From Plecoglossus altivelis (Eukaryota > Chordata > Actinopteri > Osmeriformes > Plecoglossidae): a DNA stretch of 64,000 nucleotides. How positions within the stretch are numbered: position 1 is the first letter of the stretch; the number at the start of each line of letters is the position of its first letter. A program made the translations under genes and the position numbers. Where the stretch lies: assembly GCA_036571765.1 (NCBI GenBank), contig BROE01000014.1, forward strand, positions 4,017,440 to 4,081,439, given 5' to 3'. Of this stretch, positions 35,540-45,874 are shown piece by piece. Under the pieces are notes generated by a model that did no database searches, was not told the origin of the DNA, and saw only the letters and a program-made list of their open reading frames with translations.

Positions 35540-35700
35540 CAACACTACACATTTACACCAGGCCGGAAGCAACGAGAGGACAAGCAGCATTCATACCAAG
35601 TCCATGTCTAAGGACTTTCGTGACGTTTTTGTCCCTGGGACCAATGATTTGTGTGCTGTTCTTCAGTCCTTGTGTTTGTGAGTGCCCAGCTGTCTGAACA

Positions 35701-35760
35701 TGACTGGATGACTGGTCAACGTAAGGAGAAAGTCTGGCTTCGCAGCGGTGACCGAGGCTG
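35701..35760 (+). repeat. 60-bp inverted repeat, left arm
   Basis: These 60 bases, about 160 bp past the SMG9 stop codon, match the reverse complement of 37044-37103 at 58 of 60 positions. The arms are 1.28 kb apart. Homology does not extend beyond the arms. Confidence 0.85.
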
Positions 35761-35850
35761 ACTTGTTTATTATAGCGCCTTGACTTGGAGATTGAATAAT
35801 GTATGTGGTTTATACAGTTGACTCAGCATAGTGAAAATGCAAGTTCCTTG

Positions 35851-35880
35851 CCCCCCCCCCCCCCCGCCCCCATAAATAAA
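35851..35880 (+). terminator. Poly-C run and candidate SMG9 poly(A) signal
   Basis: A run of about 15 C (35851-35865) is followed by cataaataaataca with AATAAA at 35875-35880, about 335 bp after the SMG9 stop. A second AATAAA at 36932-36937 lies inside a dispersed repeat. Confidence 0.45.
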
Positions 35881-36127
35881 TACATAAAATGACTTTCACA
35901 ATGCCGTGTCCTTTTAAGGCCTCGTTAGGAAAACTGAGTGGCTCCTTTCTAATGCAGAAGAAGTTGGCTACAGTTTAATTAATTATAATAGTGGATTTGG
36001 AGTAGTGTTTTTGATGGAGGAAAAGGATGAACAATGATTTAGGTTAATAGTCAATAGTTGTCAAGATGCAATCTTTGATTAAAATGTCAGTGATACAAAC
36101 AAATGCAGATTGTTTGAACTGTAGAAA

Positions 36128-36490
36128 GTGCACAGTCCCTGTGATGAGATTGCTAGCTACACAGATTCCTGACATTATAGATAGGGCACAGTGCCTGTGA
36201 TGAGATTGGTAGCTACACAGATTCCTGACATTATAGATTGGGCACAGTGCCTGTGATGAGATTGGTAGCTACACAGATTCCTGACATTATAGATTGGGCA
36301 CAGTGCCTGTGATGAGATTGGTAGCTACACAGATTCCTGACATTATAGATAGGGCACAGTGCCTGTGATGAGATTGGTAGCTACACAGATTCCTGACATT
36401 ATAGATTGGGCACAGTGCCTGTGATGAGATTGGTAGCTACACAGATTCCTGACATACATAGGGCACAGTGCCTGTGATGAGATTGGTCAG
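36128..36490. repeat. 56-bp tandem repeat, about six copies
   Basis: Near-identical direct units, each with gggcacagtgcctgtgatga, gattggtagctacacag and attcctgaca. The copies start at 36184, 36240 and so on every 56 bp; a diverged first copy lies at about 36128 and a truncated last copy at about 36465. The units abut without spacers. Confidence 0.9.
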
Positions 36491-36569
36491 TAATTTTTGG
36501 AATTACAGTGATGACAGTTCTTCTGAGTGGCTTTGGTAGTTATATTCCTCAGATCACAATTAGAATTCT

Positions 36570-37300
36570 CTGTGGTACTTCTGCCACTCAACCTTTACAT
36601 TCTTGTCTTGTCTCATTTGAAACAAATTGCCAGTGTCCTGATACATGTAAATGTCCTTAGGGAATTTTGATATGTTTATATTATTTGATAGTTTATTTGT
36701 ATGTGCTTAGTAATGCTGTAAAATGTAACATTTCTGTTTGACATAAAGTCTAACATTTTTATATGGGTGTGCAGAATCTCTCACTTTATCTTTCGTTCCT
36801 CCCCATTCTTATTCAGTGTCGTCCTCTTCCTTATTTCTTATTTGGTTAATGACTTTACTTACAGTAACACTCTGTGTTTCATTTCTAGCTTGAACATCCT
36901 TTGGGACTGAAGATAAATTTAGTATTCAGTTAATAAAGCAAAACGATACTTTATATTTCAGAGACAAAATCATTAACATATTAATTATATTATATTATCG
37001 CACTTTTCAATTATCTACAAGTGTCTTCTAACACATTTCTGGACAGCCTCGGCCGCCGCTGCGAAGCCAGACTTTCTCCTTACGTTGACCAGTCATCCAG
37101 TCATTTTCAATTATTGAGGTACTTCTGCCACTCAACCTTTACATTCTTGTCTCATTTGAAACCGGCGTCAGTGTCCTGGTACATGTAAATGGCCTTAAGG
37201 AATTTGTATATGTTTTATTCTTGTTTGTTTTTTCGTATGTGCAAAGTAAGGCTGTAAAATCTAACATTTGTGTTAGCCATAAAGTCTAACATTTTTGGGA
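36570..37300. repeat. Composite dispersed repeat region downstream of SMG9
   Basis: Positions about 36570-36765 and about 37116-37300 are direct repeats of each other (shared gtacttctgccactcaacct, tacatgtaaatg and the ataaagtctaacattttt end). Between them, about 36760-37040 matches about 43560-43865 (tatatgggtgtgcagaatct, gactttacttacagtaacac, ttgaacatcctttgggct/a). No coding capacity was seen. It looks like pieces of one dispersed element. Confidence 0.75.
37044..37103 (-). repeat. 60-bp inverted repeat, right arm
   Basis: This is the reverse-complement partner of 35701-35760 (58 of 60 positions). It sits between the two direct repeats described at 36570-37300. Confidence 0.85.
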
Positions 37301-37459
37301 AATCCAATGTGTGTAAACCACATCCGGATATTAGCATTTCCTTTTCGCACGAAATGTGATCGTAATCGAAATTTAAGACACAGAAGATACAGGACGAAAC
37401 GAAACCAAATCATGCAGCTTGTCAATTCGAAACTGGGCCAGTAAGCTATGGCGGCGACG

Positions 37460-37905
37460 TGCAGTCAGGGGATGAGGTGCATGCTGGCAGCGCGGTTAGA
37501 GCGCTTGCCTCCCAGGAAGGAGATCATGGGTTCTTGGACCAACACTTGGACCAACACTCCAACATCAGACGATCTTTCTTGGTGGAGTCTGTATGTTCTC
37601 CCCATGTTACTGTGGATTCTCTCCGGGCACTCCGGCTTCCTCCCACCATTCAAAGACATGAATGTGATAGGTTGATTGGTATATTGAAATTGCCCCTAGA
37701 GAATGGATGTGTGAGTGACTGGTTGTTTGCGTCTCTGTGTTAGCCCTGCGACTTGCTTGCCTCAGTCCAAGGTGTACCCCGCCCATGGCCCGAAAGCCAC
37801 TGGGTTAGGCTCCAGTCACCTTTAACCACAAAATGGGAACAAGCGGCACTGCAATCCCTCCCAGGGATCAGCAATAGACAATGTATGTATGCTGTCAGGG
37901 GAGGC
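37460..37905 (+). mobile_element. SINE-like teleost dispersed repeat
   Basis: It contains the stretch common in fish short repeats: a tRNA-like head (gcgcggttagagcgcttgcc ... gatcatgggttc), 'tgtatgttctccccatgtta', ctccggcttcctcccacc, aaagacatgaatgtgatagg, attgcccctagag, and a tail with 'ggtgtaccccgcccatggcc' and gggttaggctccag. A 5'-truncated copy of the tail half lies inverted at 48244-48395. The family name is not certain. Confidence 0.7.
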
Positions 37906-38206
37906 ATCATGAAAAGAAAAAGAAAGGAAATAATCAAATAAGTATTAAGATTTGTCCTCGAGTCTATGCTTTGAATGCCATTTTTATTTGATACTTATGT
38001 ATTTTGATTTAAAGAAATTGTGGGAAATGATGACATACCGGATTTCCTGTTCCTAAAATGGAGAGACAGTTCCTAACGAGCAGGTCCCTCCTTCAGATTG
38101 TACAATGCTTCATAAACTTGAATTATGCAAGTCACCCAGAGATAAGTTTCTATTTCCATAGAAATTGACCTTGTCCCACCCCAGCAAACCCCTCCCAAAT
38201 AACACA

Positions 38207-38214
38207 TTTAAAAG
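38207..38214 (+). promoter_or_regulatory. TATA-like box of LU gene copy B
   Basis: TTTAAAAG about 56 bp before the start codon at 38270, matching 3613-3620 in copy A. A C-rich stretch (ccaccccagcaaacccctccc type) lies just upstream. Confidence 0.45.
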
Positions 38215-38269
38215 CTTGAACTCAACACCTGCCTTGGCATTAGTCAGAGAGTAATCAACTGATTTAACA

Positions 38270-39785
38270 ATGCATTTCGTCGTACTTTTCGTTGGGTGTG
38301 CGCTGTTTTCCACAGGTAAGTCTCAAAATACGGTTGTCTATCCTTGTCTGGTTGCAAAGTTTCTGCCAACAGCACCCATGGCTGCAGATTAAAGGACAAT
38401 GGTTTTGGTAACGTGACGAACAAATAAAAGTAACCGAATCCAAGTAGAATAATTGATGCATAGTCCATATGTCGGTTGTGCGAACTATGTCAGTTATAAT
38501 AACCGTCTCATTATAACCGACATATTGCCAATTTAGTTGCAATTTCGAATAATGGAAATAACGTGTTCCGCTACTTTTATGTTGCAGCCTCCTCACTCAC
38601 CTGTAACGAGTGCATACCCGGGGCATCGGGATCATGCGTGGAGACCCAGAAGACATGTCCCAGTTCCACTCAACAATGTGCAGCAATGAGGGTCACATCT
38701 TACGCGGGTAAGATATCTGAAGGCGAAACTAATTTCATTGTGTAATTATGTAGTATATATTGGCTTTATCACGGTACGGGTTATTGTCCGAAACGTTTTC
38801 ATTACAGACATAATGTAATCCTTTATTAATTACTCTACACTAACTGTTCTCCATAACTGTTCAGGAGGGTCAAAAGTCGTAGATATGACCACGAAAGCCT
38901 GTGCTGCACCTGCTGAGTGTCTGACAGGGTCTATTAACTACGGAATCTCAAGGACATTGCTGAATAGCAAGTGTTGCAACACGGACCGCTGCAACTCTCA
39001 GGATGTGCCAGGTTAGTCTTTACGTGTCAACCGTAACTTACCAACCGTGTAAGTTATTGTTATTGCGTTAAATCTATAAGTTGTATTTTCAATAATAATT
39101 GTATGACGTATAACAGATATGAATAATATCTGAATGATGTTTAAAATTATTTTCGTGTAAACCAATAAGATGATTGTTATATTGCACCACCTGTATGATA
39201 AACTGACTTCCACTAATTTGGAATTTGACATTCTATTGACAAATTCTAGTCGAAGAGAAAAAGTTTGTAATTCAAACATGTAATCCAAGAACTTTCTGCT
39301 GGTTACATAGAGGTTCCTACAATGTCCTTCACAATACTCCTTTTTTCCTGCTCCACAGAATCTAGCAGTAGTACCCCAAATGGGAAACAGTGCTTCACAT
39401 GCAACGGCCAGGATTGCCTCAAAACTCTAAACTGCCTGGGGGACGAGAACAGCTGTATCTCCACTATATGTAACGTTCCATATGATTGGCTCTCCATTAT
39501 ACTCCCAAATATTTCAAATTCCACTTATGAGAGTGTTTCTTGCTCTAAACCGAGGGAATAACAGCACTTCTCCTTGTGCTTGTAGCTGATGTCTCAGGCC
39601 AGAAGGTTTCCTTCAAGGGATGTGCCAGCAAGAGTATGTGTACAGGGTCCACGTCAGCTCAACTGCCAGGCATGAGCGTCAAGCTGGACTGCTGTGAAGG
39701 CAACCTGTGCAACGACGCGCGGAGCCTCACCACAAGCCTGCTGCTCCTGGTGGCCCCCCTGCTCTCTGTCACCCTCTTCCACTGA
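38270..39785 (+). CDS. Two-domain Ly6/uPAR (LU) GPI-anchored surface protein, copy B
   Basis: Five coding exons: 38270-38315, 38588-38707, 38865-39011, 39359-39469, 39586-39785, the same exon lengths and phases as copy A, 207 residues. It has a signal peptide, two LU three-finger domains and a C-terminal GPI signal. Differences from copy A are few in exons 2-4 (ECIPG for ECVPG, a Ser for Asn, GSINYG for GSLNFG, CNSQD for CNLQD) and denser in exon 5 (KVSFKGCASKSMCTGSTSAQ; LCNDA for LCNNA). Introns 2 and 3 are nearly identical to copy A, whereas intron 1 and intron 4 differ. Probably a ligand-binding surface or mucosal protein; ligand unknown. The 3' flank has ATCAAA where copy A has AATAAA. 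Confidence 0.9.
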
Positions 39786-40125
39786 GATGCTGCTGCCTTG
39801 CCCTGTAACACCCCTTCCAAACATGATTGCATCCCATTTTGTCATGATGTGGGGTTTTTTTTGGGGGGGGGGGAGGGGGGAATGCAAGCATAGGGATACG
39901 TTTTTTTATTACGTTTGTTCAGCTTTTTTATTTGATCATACATTTCAACTTGGAACCATGTATTACCAGGGCTTGAGATCAAATGTTTCCCCCTGCTTCT
40001 GTTTCTCAATTCATTTCATTTAGAAACAATCTTTTCTCAACCCAAACCTGTTTTTTAGCCACCACATCAAAGAACAGTTCCATGTTTTTAGGATTGGATT
40101 CAATGATACTACTGTATAGTCGGGG

Positions 40126-40890
40126 ATGGGCCGTTTTATGATACATTTATTTAAAATACAAAATAGCATTTGCAATTTGTATGTGACGGGGTGATAGAAA
40201 TCGTTTTACATTTTTGATCAAAACACTTCAGCGTCTTGTATTTTGGAGTATAAAAATACTGATGGCCAAATAATGGATGACTTGGAACATAGTTACTTTA
40301 AATCAGTAGCTTCTCATGAATGACTTGTCATTGAGTCATTGTTGCTGATGTAGGTCCTCTATTATCAAACACCAAGGAACTAAATTAGGGTACAATTATG
40401 AGTCATAATATATTAGCAAAGTTCTAGTTAAACAGTCAACTTTGTTACTTGATTTAAACTTCACAAACTGAATATCATCCGGATAAGCACAGGCATATTT
40501 GATTAGTCAATTAATTACAATTGTCAGATTCACTGCCTGACGTAAGCAGAGAAAAGATGTTGCTGCCAAACATAGTCTACTTAACCAGATCAGTTTGCTG
40601 GTGAAGCAATTGATCAAATAGGCCAGTAGATAGGTTTGTCAAGGGATTTAATGCTTCTTTGGAAAAGTATTTTGAGTATTTTCAACATTTATGAGTCATT
40701 AGCATGAAGCTAGTAAAACAGTCAACTTTCTTTCTCAAATTTAAACTTCAAAAACATCATTTCATCTGGATGATCATCGCTGTTAGAGCTATTTGTGGTT
40801 TATTCATTTAGTTGGAATTATTAGTTAAAGTTGTTTCACTCATGGTAATTTGGTTAATGACTTGACTTTGTTTATTTTTTCTATGCTAAA
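40126..40890. other. AT-rich intergenic DNA
   Basis: No exon or RNA gene is recognised. Two loosely similar stretches (around 40400-40480 and 40690-40780, sharing 'gttaaacagtcaactttg' / 'gtaaaacagtcaactttc' and tttaaacttca) suggest a diverged local duplication. Confidence 0.4.
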
Positions 40891-40892
40891 TT

Positions 40893-41360
40893 AGTTCAAT
40901 TCAATTCAATTTATTTTTGTAACGCCCAAAATCACAACAACAGTTGCCTCGAAGGGCGAATTCGATTCCATCATTGGTCAATAAACAGAGAAGCAAGTTA
41001 TACAATGTCCATATGATTTTAGCAAATGGACAACTGTCCCAGAACATCCCCTGTCCTTAGACCCTCCTTTAAAATAGGTCTATAGTTGGCCAGCAGGTCA
41101 GGGTCAAGATGAGGTTTTTTCCGTAGTGGTTTAATAACTGCATCCTTAAAGGACTGTGGGACATAACCACTTTCGAGCAATATATTTATGATATTAAGAA
41201 TAGAGCCTATGATTAAGGGGAGGATTTCTTTGAGGAGTCTACTTGGGATTGGGTCTAAAATACAAGTGGATGTTTTCGAGGACATGATGGCCAAAGTTAT
41301 CTCTGCCTGATCAACAGCAGTGAACCTGTCCAGTTTAACTGATGGATTCATATTGGGCAC
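40893..41360 (-). mobile_element. L2-type LINE fragment with internal deletion
   Basis: Read on the - strand, RT-upstream coding sequence (KLDRFTAVDQAEITLAIMSS, LESGYVPQSFKDAVIKPL, LLANYRPI) is joined directly to the 3' tail (LKEGLRTGDVLGQ, then gggcgttacaaaaataaatt and the AATTG repeats). The tail matches 62160-62345. The catalytic RT domain is missing, so this is an internally deleted, dead copy. Confidence 0.8.
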
Positions 41361-41639
41361 TAGCTTTACAGTAAATTAGTGCGTCTATTCTTTGTGTAGT
41401 TTATTATTTTATTTGTATTGGGCCACCAGGTAGCCACGCCTTCTTTGTATAAATAGGTCAGGTGGAATAGGTCTGCAGGGACTGAGGGCGCATGGTTTTT
41501 ACCAGGCAACAGAGAGGCTGCACTGGAGCTAGTCCTGGACGGTCCCTCAGTGGCCATTTGATTTGTTTGTTTAAGGTTTGACAGTTATGGACAAATAGCC
41601 ATTACAACACGTATCTTCAATTCGTCAACTGATTACATG

Positions 41640-42560
41640 TGTCACCAAACAAAAAAATCTGTGCAATATATTCTATTCTTATTATAATTTGACCAAACAA
41701 GTCAGTGCAACATATGCACAGCAGATATGTCTACATTGGACTGGACAGAACTATGCTCACAAAAAAACAGTAAACTGAAAAAGAAAATGGCAGAAAAATA
41801 TATATCACAGTAAAAAGAGGCAAAAAAATCATTAGGCAGCATCTTGCTGCACCGCTGGGTTTGGCCACAATGCCTCGTCCACTTCACAGGCAATATCTTC
41901 CCTTGCCAGACATCGAGGGAGGAAGCGCCTTGAGTGCCTTATCCATCCCTGAATCGCAGCCACATCAATATCATCACATGCCTCTTCCATAGCCTGAAAA
42001 AGAGGCATGCGCACAAAGGGCTGCCGGTCGTATACCTTCCACTGTCATGCTAAAAATAACTCTTCTATGGGGTTCAGAAATGGTGAGTATGGTGGGAGGT
42101 ACTGCATGAGAAATGGTGGGTGGTTAGCAAACCAGTTTTGGACTGGGGCTGCCCGATGAAAGATCACGTTGTCCCATACTACAACGTACCGGTAACTTTG
42201 ATGGTCTGCATCATTTATACGCTCTGGAGGTATGAGAATGTTGTAGAGTAAACCGGTGTCACCCAACTGATACTCTTTGACATGGGGTGTACTACATGAC
42301 ATTTTGGTTACTGTTGGAGTTTATCATTTTACTCCGTTACGTGTTCACGCATCAAGAGTGGTCAAATGGATCACCAGCCTCTTGCATTGTCAGCCCATGG
42401 TTGATGACATGATCTACTAAGGTTGCTCTGATTTCATTTGAAAGTTGTTGTCTTCTTTGACCATGAACACCTCTACCAGCTCTACCCCTTCCTCTCACTC
42501 TTTCTCCCCCTCTCATTCTTCCCCTCTCTCTTCCTCTCACTGGAGCATCTTCCATTACTT
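41640..42560 (-). mobile_element. IS630/Tc1-like transposase, second broken copy
   Basis: The - strand holds an N-terminal piece (42555-42352: basic RGRERGR stretch, then QLSNEIRATLVDHVINHGLT, helix-turn-helix-like), then a gap, then catalytic pieces (YVVVWDNVIFH, PPYSPFLNPIEELF in 42302-42045; 42014-41832 C-terminal). The first catalytic Asp region (FIDEAGF) is deleted and the frame is broken near 42045. The 3' flank matches that of the copy at 1640-2475. Together the two copies show the parts of the parent element. This copy is non-functional. Confidence 0.85.
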
Positions 42561-42639
42561 TTCCACATTGTTGTTTTTGTACTACATTGTTTTTACTCTT
42601 ATTTGCACTCTTATCTCTACGCTGCTATAATCCAGTAAA

Positions 42640-43282
42640 TTTTCCCAGTGTGGGACTAATGAAGGATCATTAATTTATTATCTTCTCTTATCTATTTTAC
42701 AACATTCAAAATCTCAACTTTGCCAATTACTTTTCTTTGAGTGTTATAAATATGAAGTGACAAAACGTAAAGTTCTCACAGGGCTCTGTTGGTTCTGGAA
42801 GTAAGTTTATTGGGCTTAATGCTTCTGTGCATTGTGTCAACCTAGTTCCAAGGACCACTAGGATCTCTGCATGGTGCTTCCCCCCTCTTGGTAAAAAGGG
42901 TCTGAAAACGTATGTAAATGAGAGATTTCAGATTAGGATTTTTAATACGTTTTTAAAAAAATTCTCAAACATTGCACTTATAAAAGGCTTGTTCTACTGT
43001 TTCCATTTACAATGAAATCTACAAAACAATGAAATGGCCTGCAAGTGAGAGGATCCAAATACAATTTGAAGTCATTAAGTAACATGAACATGTTCCACTT
43101 TGACAGTATTAGCAGAGCATCACCCTGAACACAAAGCAGGCTAAGATGGTATGAGAAAAAGGCCATAATAACTATTAGAGACTATGTTCTATCTTCAGCC
43201 TTTAAAACGTACCAACCATGCGAGTTTGATAGCTCTTGAAGAAAAGGCTGGACCGCATGAACATATTTGTAATTTGCATTCA
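42640..43282. other. Intergenic DNA without recognised features
   Basis: No supported exon. The stretch between the transposase fossil and the 43.3 kb minisatellite shows only short open frames without domains. Confidence 0.3.
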
Positions 43283-43590
43283 CTCTCTCTATATATGGGT
43301 GTGAAGAATCTCACTTTCTCTATATATGGGTGTGAAAAATCTCACTTTCTCTATATATGGGCATACAGAATCTCTCACTCTATATATGGGCGTACATAAT
43401 CTCTCACTCTATATATGGGCGTACAGAATCTCTCACTCTATATACAGTATGGGTGTGGAGAATCTCTCACTCTATATATGGGCGTACAGAATCTCCCACT
43501 CTATATATGGGTGTGGAGAATCTCTCACTCTATATAAAGGCGTACGGAATCTCTCACTCTATATATGGGTGTGCAGAATCTTTCACTTTC
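43283..43590. repeat. 29-31 bp minisatellite
   Basis: About ten direct units containing tctcactctatatatggg(c/t) and gtacagaa/gtggagaa. The first units contain an extra 'tt'. Open frames on the + strand (SLYIWAYRISHS-type repeats) follow the repeat and are not genes. Confidence 0.9.
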
Positions 43591-43865
43591 TCATTCGTTC
43601 TTTCCCATTCTTATTCCCATTCTTTCTCAGTGTTTTCCTCTTTCTCCCTTTTTTCTCTTTTGGTAAATGACTTTACTTACAGTAACACTGTGTTTAATTT
43701 TTAGCTTGAACATCCTTTGGGCTTGAAGATAAATGGTTTGATTAACTGTATGCAGTTAATAAAGCAAAATTATGCTTTATGTTTAATTGACAAAAAAATT
43801 AATATATGAATTATATTCAAATGATCACACTTTCCAATTATCAACAAGTGTCTTCTCCTACCACA
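43560..43865. repeat. Dispersed repeat related to 36760-37040
   Basis: It shares gggtgtgcagaatct, gactttacttacagtaacac, ttgaacatcctttggg, agttaataaagcaaaa and tcaacaagtgtcttct with the region downstream of SMG9. Both copies begin at the minisatellite-like tatatgggtgtgcagaatct unit, so the minisatellite arose at one edge of this element. Confidence 0.75.
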
Positions 43866-45480
43866 TTACTCTCCTGGTGTTTATGTTATGTGAAGGGAAT
43901 TCAATGAAAACAGAAATGAATCACTCGAACTTAAAGTTAAATTTTAACAAAGCATTTTAAACTTTAATACAAAGGCAATTAAAGACAATCAAGATAAGCA
44001 TTATGAAGCTCGTTGGACCGCGGAGATCGCTCGATATTTAATAGCTGTGCTCAAGAGCAAACTCTATCATTAGATGCCACGTCTGGTCAGACGTTCCCAC
44101 AGATGTTCTGAAGGTTCCTCATCAGAACCCTGTGATAGAGACAGAATCTCTGAATGGCTGAAGATTATCTTCTAGGATCTTATCAAAATGTATTACTATT
44201 CTCAAAAGGCCATTAGTAGAACGCCAGTGATACTCACCCCACTGCTATAAAAATTGGATTTGTTGTTGGGAGACTTAGGATCACTGAATGAAATTCCGAA
44301 TCAAAGTTCAAAAGATTAAAAGTTCCAAACATTGAAAACACGATCCATGGAGAGCACTTAGTGACTGAGTGTGTGAGGGGGCTAGCATCAGTTTACCTCT
44401 TCAGAGATGGGAAGTGGGGTTTTGAAATTTGCCTGGCTGTTATTGGTCCTGTCAACCCAATACTCATTTAGCCTATGATATGTAGCTAAATATAGCAAAA
44501 ATACAACAACTAGGTAAGATCTTTCTTTAAAACACTTAATGATTTCTCCAGTCCTTATTTTCTTGTTGTCTTCTGTGCGATTAAAAAACTCAAGCAAATC
44601 GTTCATAGGGCACAAAATGTGGGTTTTGAAGTACATAACTGACTATAGTGCGGAACTAGTGAAAGGTTTGCATCTTATTGTCACATCTTACCTCGAAAAC
44701 CGACTCCACAAAGTCCTATGGTTATTGGAAATCAAAAGGGAACAGAAACAGGCAAATAACTAGAATTTTATATTTAGGCTTCACAGTATGACACACCCTC
44801 ACAAACAAAATATAAATAGCTTAAAAACTTTCCATTGCAACAATTGTGTCAGACTGAAAAAATGACTGTCAATCAGTAATGTTGAATATTTGCTGTATTC
44901 ATTATGAACAATACCTGCCATGTTTTTATAATATGTGTTAAAGGATAGTACTCCAGTAGATTGCTGTCATTGTGTGTATTCTATATTGGTAGAATAACTA
45001 ATTTCACATAAACAAATTCAGCAATGGTGCTCAAAGTGTTCCCTGAGCATAACAGTACAGAACCTTCTCTTCTAAGAGTTACAAGCAATTTTTTCTCAGA
45101 GAAAGATTCAAGGAAAGATTTTATATATTATTCATATATTATATAAGACTCCCTGTATCTTGTATCTTGTATGTTTTTATTCTTTATATTCAATTGTTCT
45201 TTGAGTACTGTTTTGTACCCTGCTGCTGATGCAAACTGCAATTTCTCCAGTGTGGGACAAATAAGGGATCATCTTAATTTATCTTGAAATCCATGGCTCT
45301 GATGTTGTTAGATCTGAAGTTGGTTGACCAAAGATCCTTATGACTTAATTACTTTATATGACTTGGATGTAACAATTATCTTTAAAAACTTTCGAACTAA
45401 AAGCTTTATCTGATATCGAATTAACAACAACAACATACTCCATCAAAAACTTCAAGATCTTCCGATTTTGGTCTATTCTC
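43866..45480. other. AT-rich intergenic DNA
   Basis: No supported gene, RNA or clear repeat. Short open frames on both strands lack domains. Confidence 0.3.
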
Positions 45481-45481
45481 T

Positions 45482-45668
45482 GTACAGTACAGTATGGTAC
45501 AGTATGGTACAGATGGAACAGTATGGTACAGTTGGTACTGTATGGTACAGTATGGTACAGTATGGTAAAGTATGGTACAGTTGGTACAGTATAGTACAGT
45601 ATGGTACAGTTGGTACAGTATGGTACAGTTGGTACAGATGGTAAAGTATGGTACAGGATGGTACAGTA
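45482..45668. repeat. 10-bp (tacagtatgg) minisatellite
   Basis: About eighteen units of tacagtatgg and variants (tacagttgg, tacagatgg). The opposite-strand Tyr/Cys/Thr-rich frames come from this repeat. Confidence 0.9.
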
Positions 45669-45874
45669 GAATATGTCTGATTGTACAGGACGTAAATTCA
45701 ACCCTTGTACACGTGTACGTGCCTGTTATCACAGAAAATTTGTCTGGTTAACTCAATAACCATATGTACAATATACAATATCCTGTGTCCCAATACAACA
45801 TATCGTGGGATGATATAAATGAATTGCATAATTATACCCAGTCCACATGTTAACATCCTGTGCGATAAACATAC

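Noticed and set aside
36128..36490. Regular 56-bp repeats that might suggest a CRISPR array
   Set aside because: The units abut directly with no variable spacers, and the DNA is from a vertebrate.
37470..37530. A tRNA gene suggested by gcgcggttagagcgcttgcc ... gggttc
   Set aside because: No cloverleaf with a matching acceptor stem could be built. The sequence continues into the SINE-like repeat, so a tRNA-derived SINE head is more likely.
43184..43704. + strand frames with SLYIWAYRISHS repeats
   Set aside because: Translation of the 29-31 bp minisatellite; three frames are open for the same reason.
45354..45732. - strand Tyr/Cys/Thr repeat frames
   Set aside because: Produced by the tacagtatgg repeat.
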